Origin: an uncultured Acetatifactor sp.
GTDB lineage: Bacteria > Bacillota > Clostridia > Lachnospirales > Lachnospiraceae
NCBI GenBank assembly: GCA_910584865.1
Contig: CAJUCE010000011.1
Coordinates: 62,001-126,000 of the forward strand
Length of the DNA stretch: 64,000 bases
Direction of reading: 5' to 3'
Part shown: piece after piece, positions 63,902 through 64,000 of the stretch
Numbering within the stretch: position 1 is the stretch's first letter
Layout: the number at the start of each line of letters is the position of its first letter
Made by a program: the position numbers and the translations under genes
The notes under the pieces: model-generated
Told to the model about the DNA's origin: nothing
What the model saw: the letters and a program-made list of their open reading frames with translations, nothing else
The model's database searches: none

Positions 63902-64000
63902 TTATCCCTCTGTTGTCTCGGAGCAATCAGGCAAAACCGTGACGGTGCCCGCATCTCCGTCTACCCGGATACGGTCGCCGGTTTTCAGGTATTCCGTAAT
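63902..64000 (-). CDS. C-terminus of a PEP-utilising enzyme (mobile domain), cut by the window edge
   Basis: The last 32 codons read ITEYLKTGDRIRVDGDAGTV and end at a TAA at 63902-63904. The D-G-D-x-G-T-V pattern is the usual end of the swivelling phosphohistidine domain of pyruvate-phosphate-dikinase/PEP-synthase relatives, which include rifampicin phosphotransferases. The rest lies beyond the window. It ends 6 bp before the APH-like start, so the genes form one operon. Confidence 0.5.
   Translation of the reverse strand: MTEYLKTGDRIRVDGDAGTVTVLPDCSETTEG

Noticed and set aside
1..64000. CRISPR arrays, tRNA and rRNA genes
   Set aside because: No regularly spaced identical repeats, cloverleaf sequences or rRNA motifs were seen by eye. 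The tandem repeats present have no unique spacers.

Overview
The window looks like chromosomal DNA of a spore-forming Firmicute of the Clostridia, most likely Lachnospiraceae. It carries sigK, lepA-hemW, MgtE, rubrerythrin, heterodimeric ABC exporters, Gram-positive lipoproteins with no outer-membrane genes, GGAGG-type ribosome binding sites and many TTG/GTG starts. No rRNA, tRNA or CRISPR array was found. All assignments were made by reading the sequence, without database searches.

Region 1 (1 to about 18465) is the right-hand part of an integrated mobile element, probably an integrative conjugative element. Nearly every gene reads leftward: ParA, ParB, a giant antirestriction-type methylase/helicase, a PAPS-reductase-like protein, several unknown element proteins, a DUF4314 protein, a TOPRIM/DUF3991 protein and a ribbon-helix-helix protein. 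A MazF/PemK-like gene reads the other way. A complete TnpV-like gene lies in another frame inside the giant methylase/helicase gene. The element ends inside sigK: the reading frame leaves the sigma-factor family in the helix-turn-helix of region 4.2, so the gene is split in the manner of the skin elements. The other element end and the sigK 3' piece lie beyond base 1.

Region 2 (18466-31642) holds sigK, hemW and lepA reading left. It continues with a two-gene ABC exporter reading right, an acyltransferase-like membrane protein, a membrane-bound LuxR regulator, mgtE and a YigZ-family gene. The mgtE leader has a good promoter, three perfect nested inverted repeats that enclose the mgtE ribosome binding site, and a small leader ORF. 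It is a candidate regulatory RNA.

Region 3 (31643-41233) contains a class A penicillin-binding protein, a small unknown protein, a large GT-C-type membrane protein, a D-Ala-D-Ala carboxypeptidase, a secreted unknown protein and a scar of a type I restriction-modification locus.

Region 4 (41246-53227) holds two importer operons reading left. One links an iron/phosphonate-type ABC importer to an exported beta-propeller protein and a 922-residue membrane protein. The other is potABCD, with a membrane-anchored PotD, a PotA carrying a collagen-like tail and an extra membrane protein.

Region 5 (53425-64000) has rubrerythrin, a propeller plus solute-binding lipoprotein, a second heterodimeric ABC exporter, a MerR/GyrI-type regulator with a recognisable 19-bp-spacer promoter, a GNAT acetyltransferase and a phosphoglycerate-mutase-type phosphatase. 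At the right edge lie a half-length MurA-like gene, a half-length aminoglycoside-phosphotransferase-like gene and the end of a PEP-utilising enzyme. Short tandem repeats (14 to 106 bp) recur at gene ends and in spacers throughout the chromosomal part.
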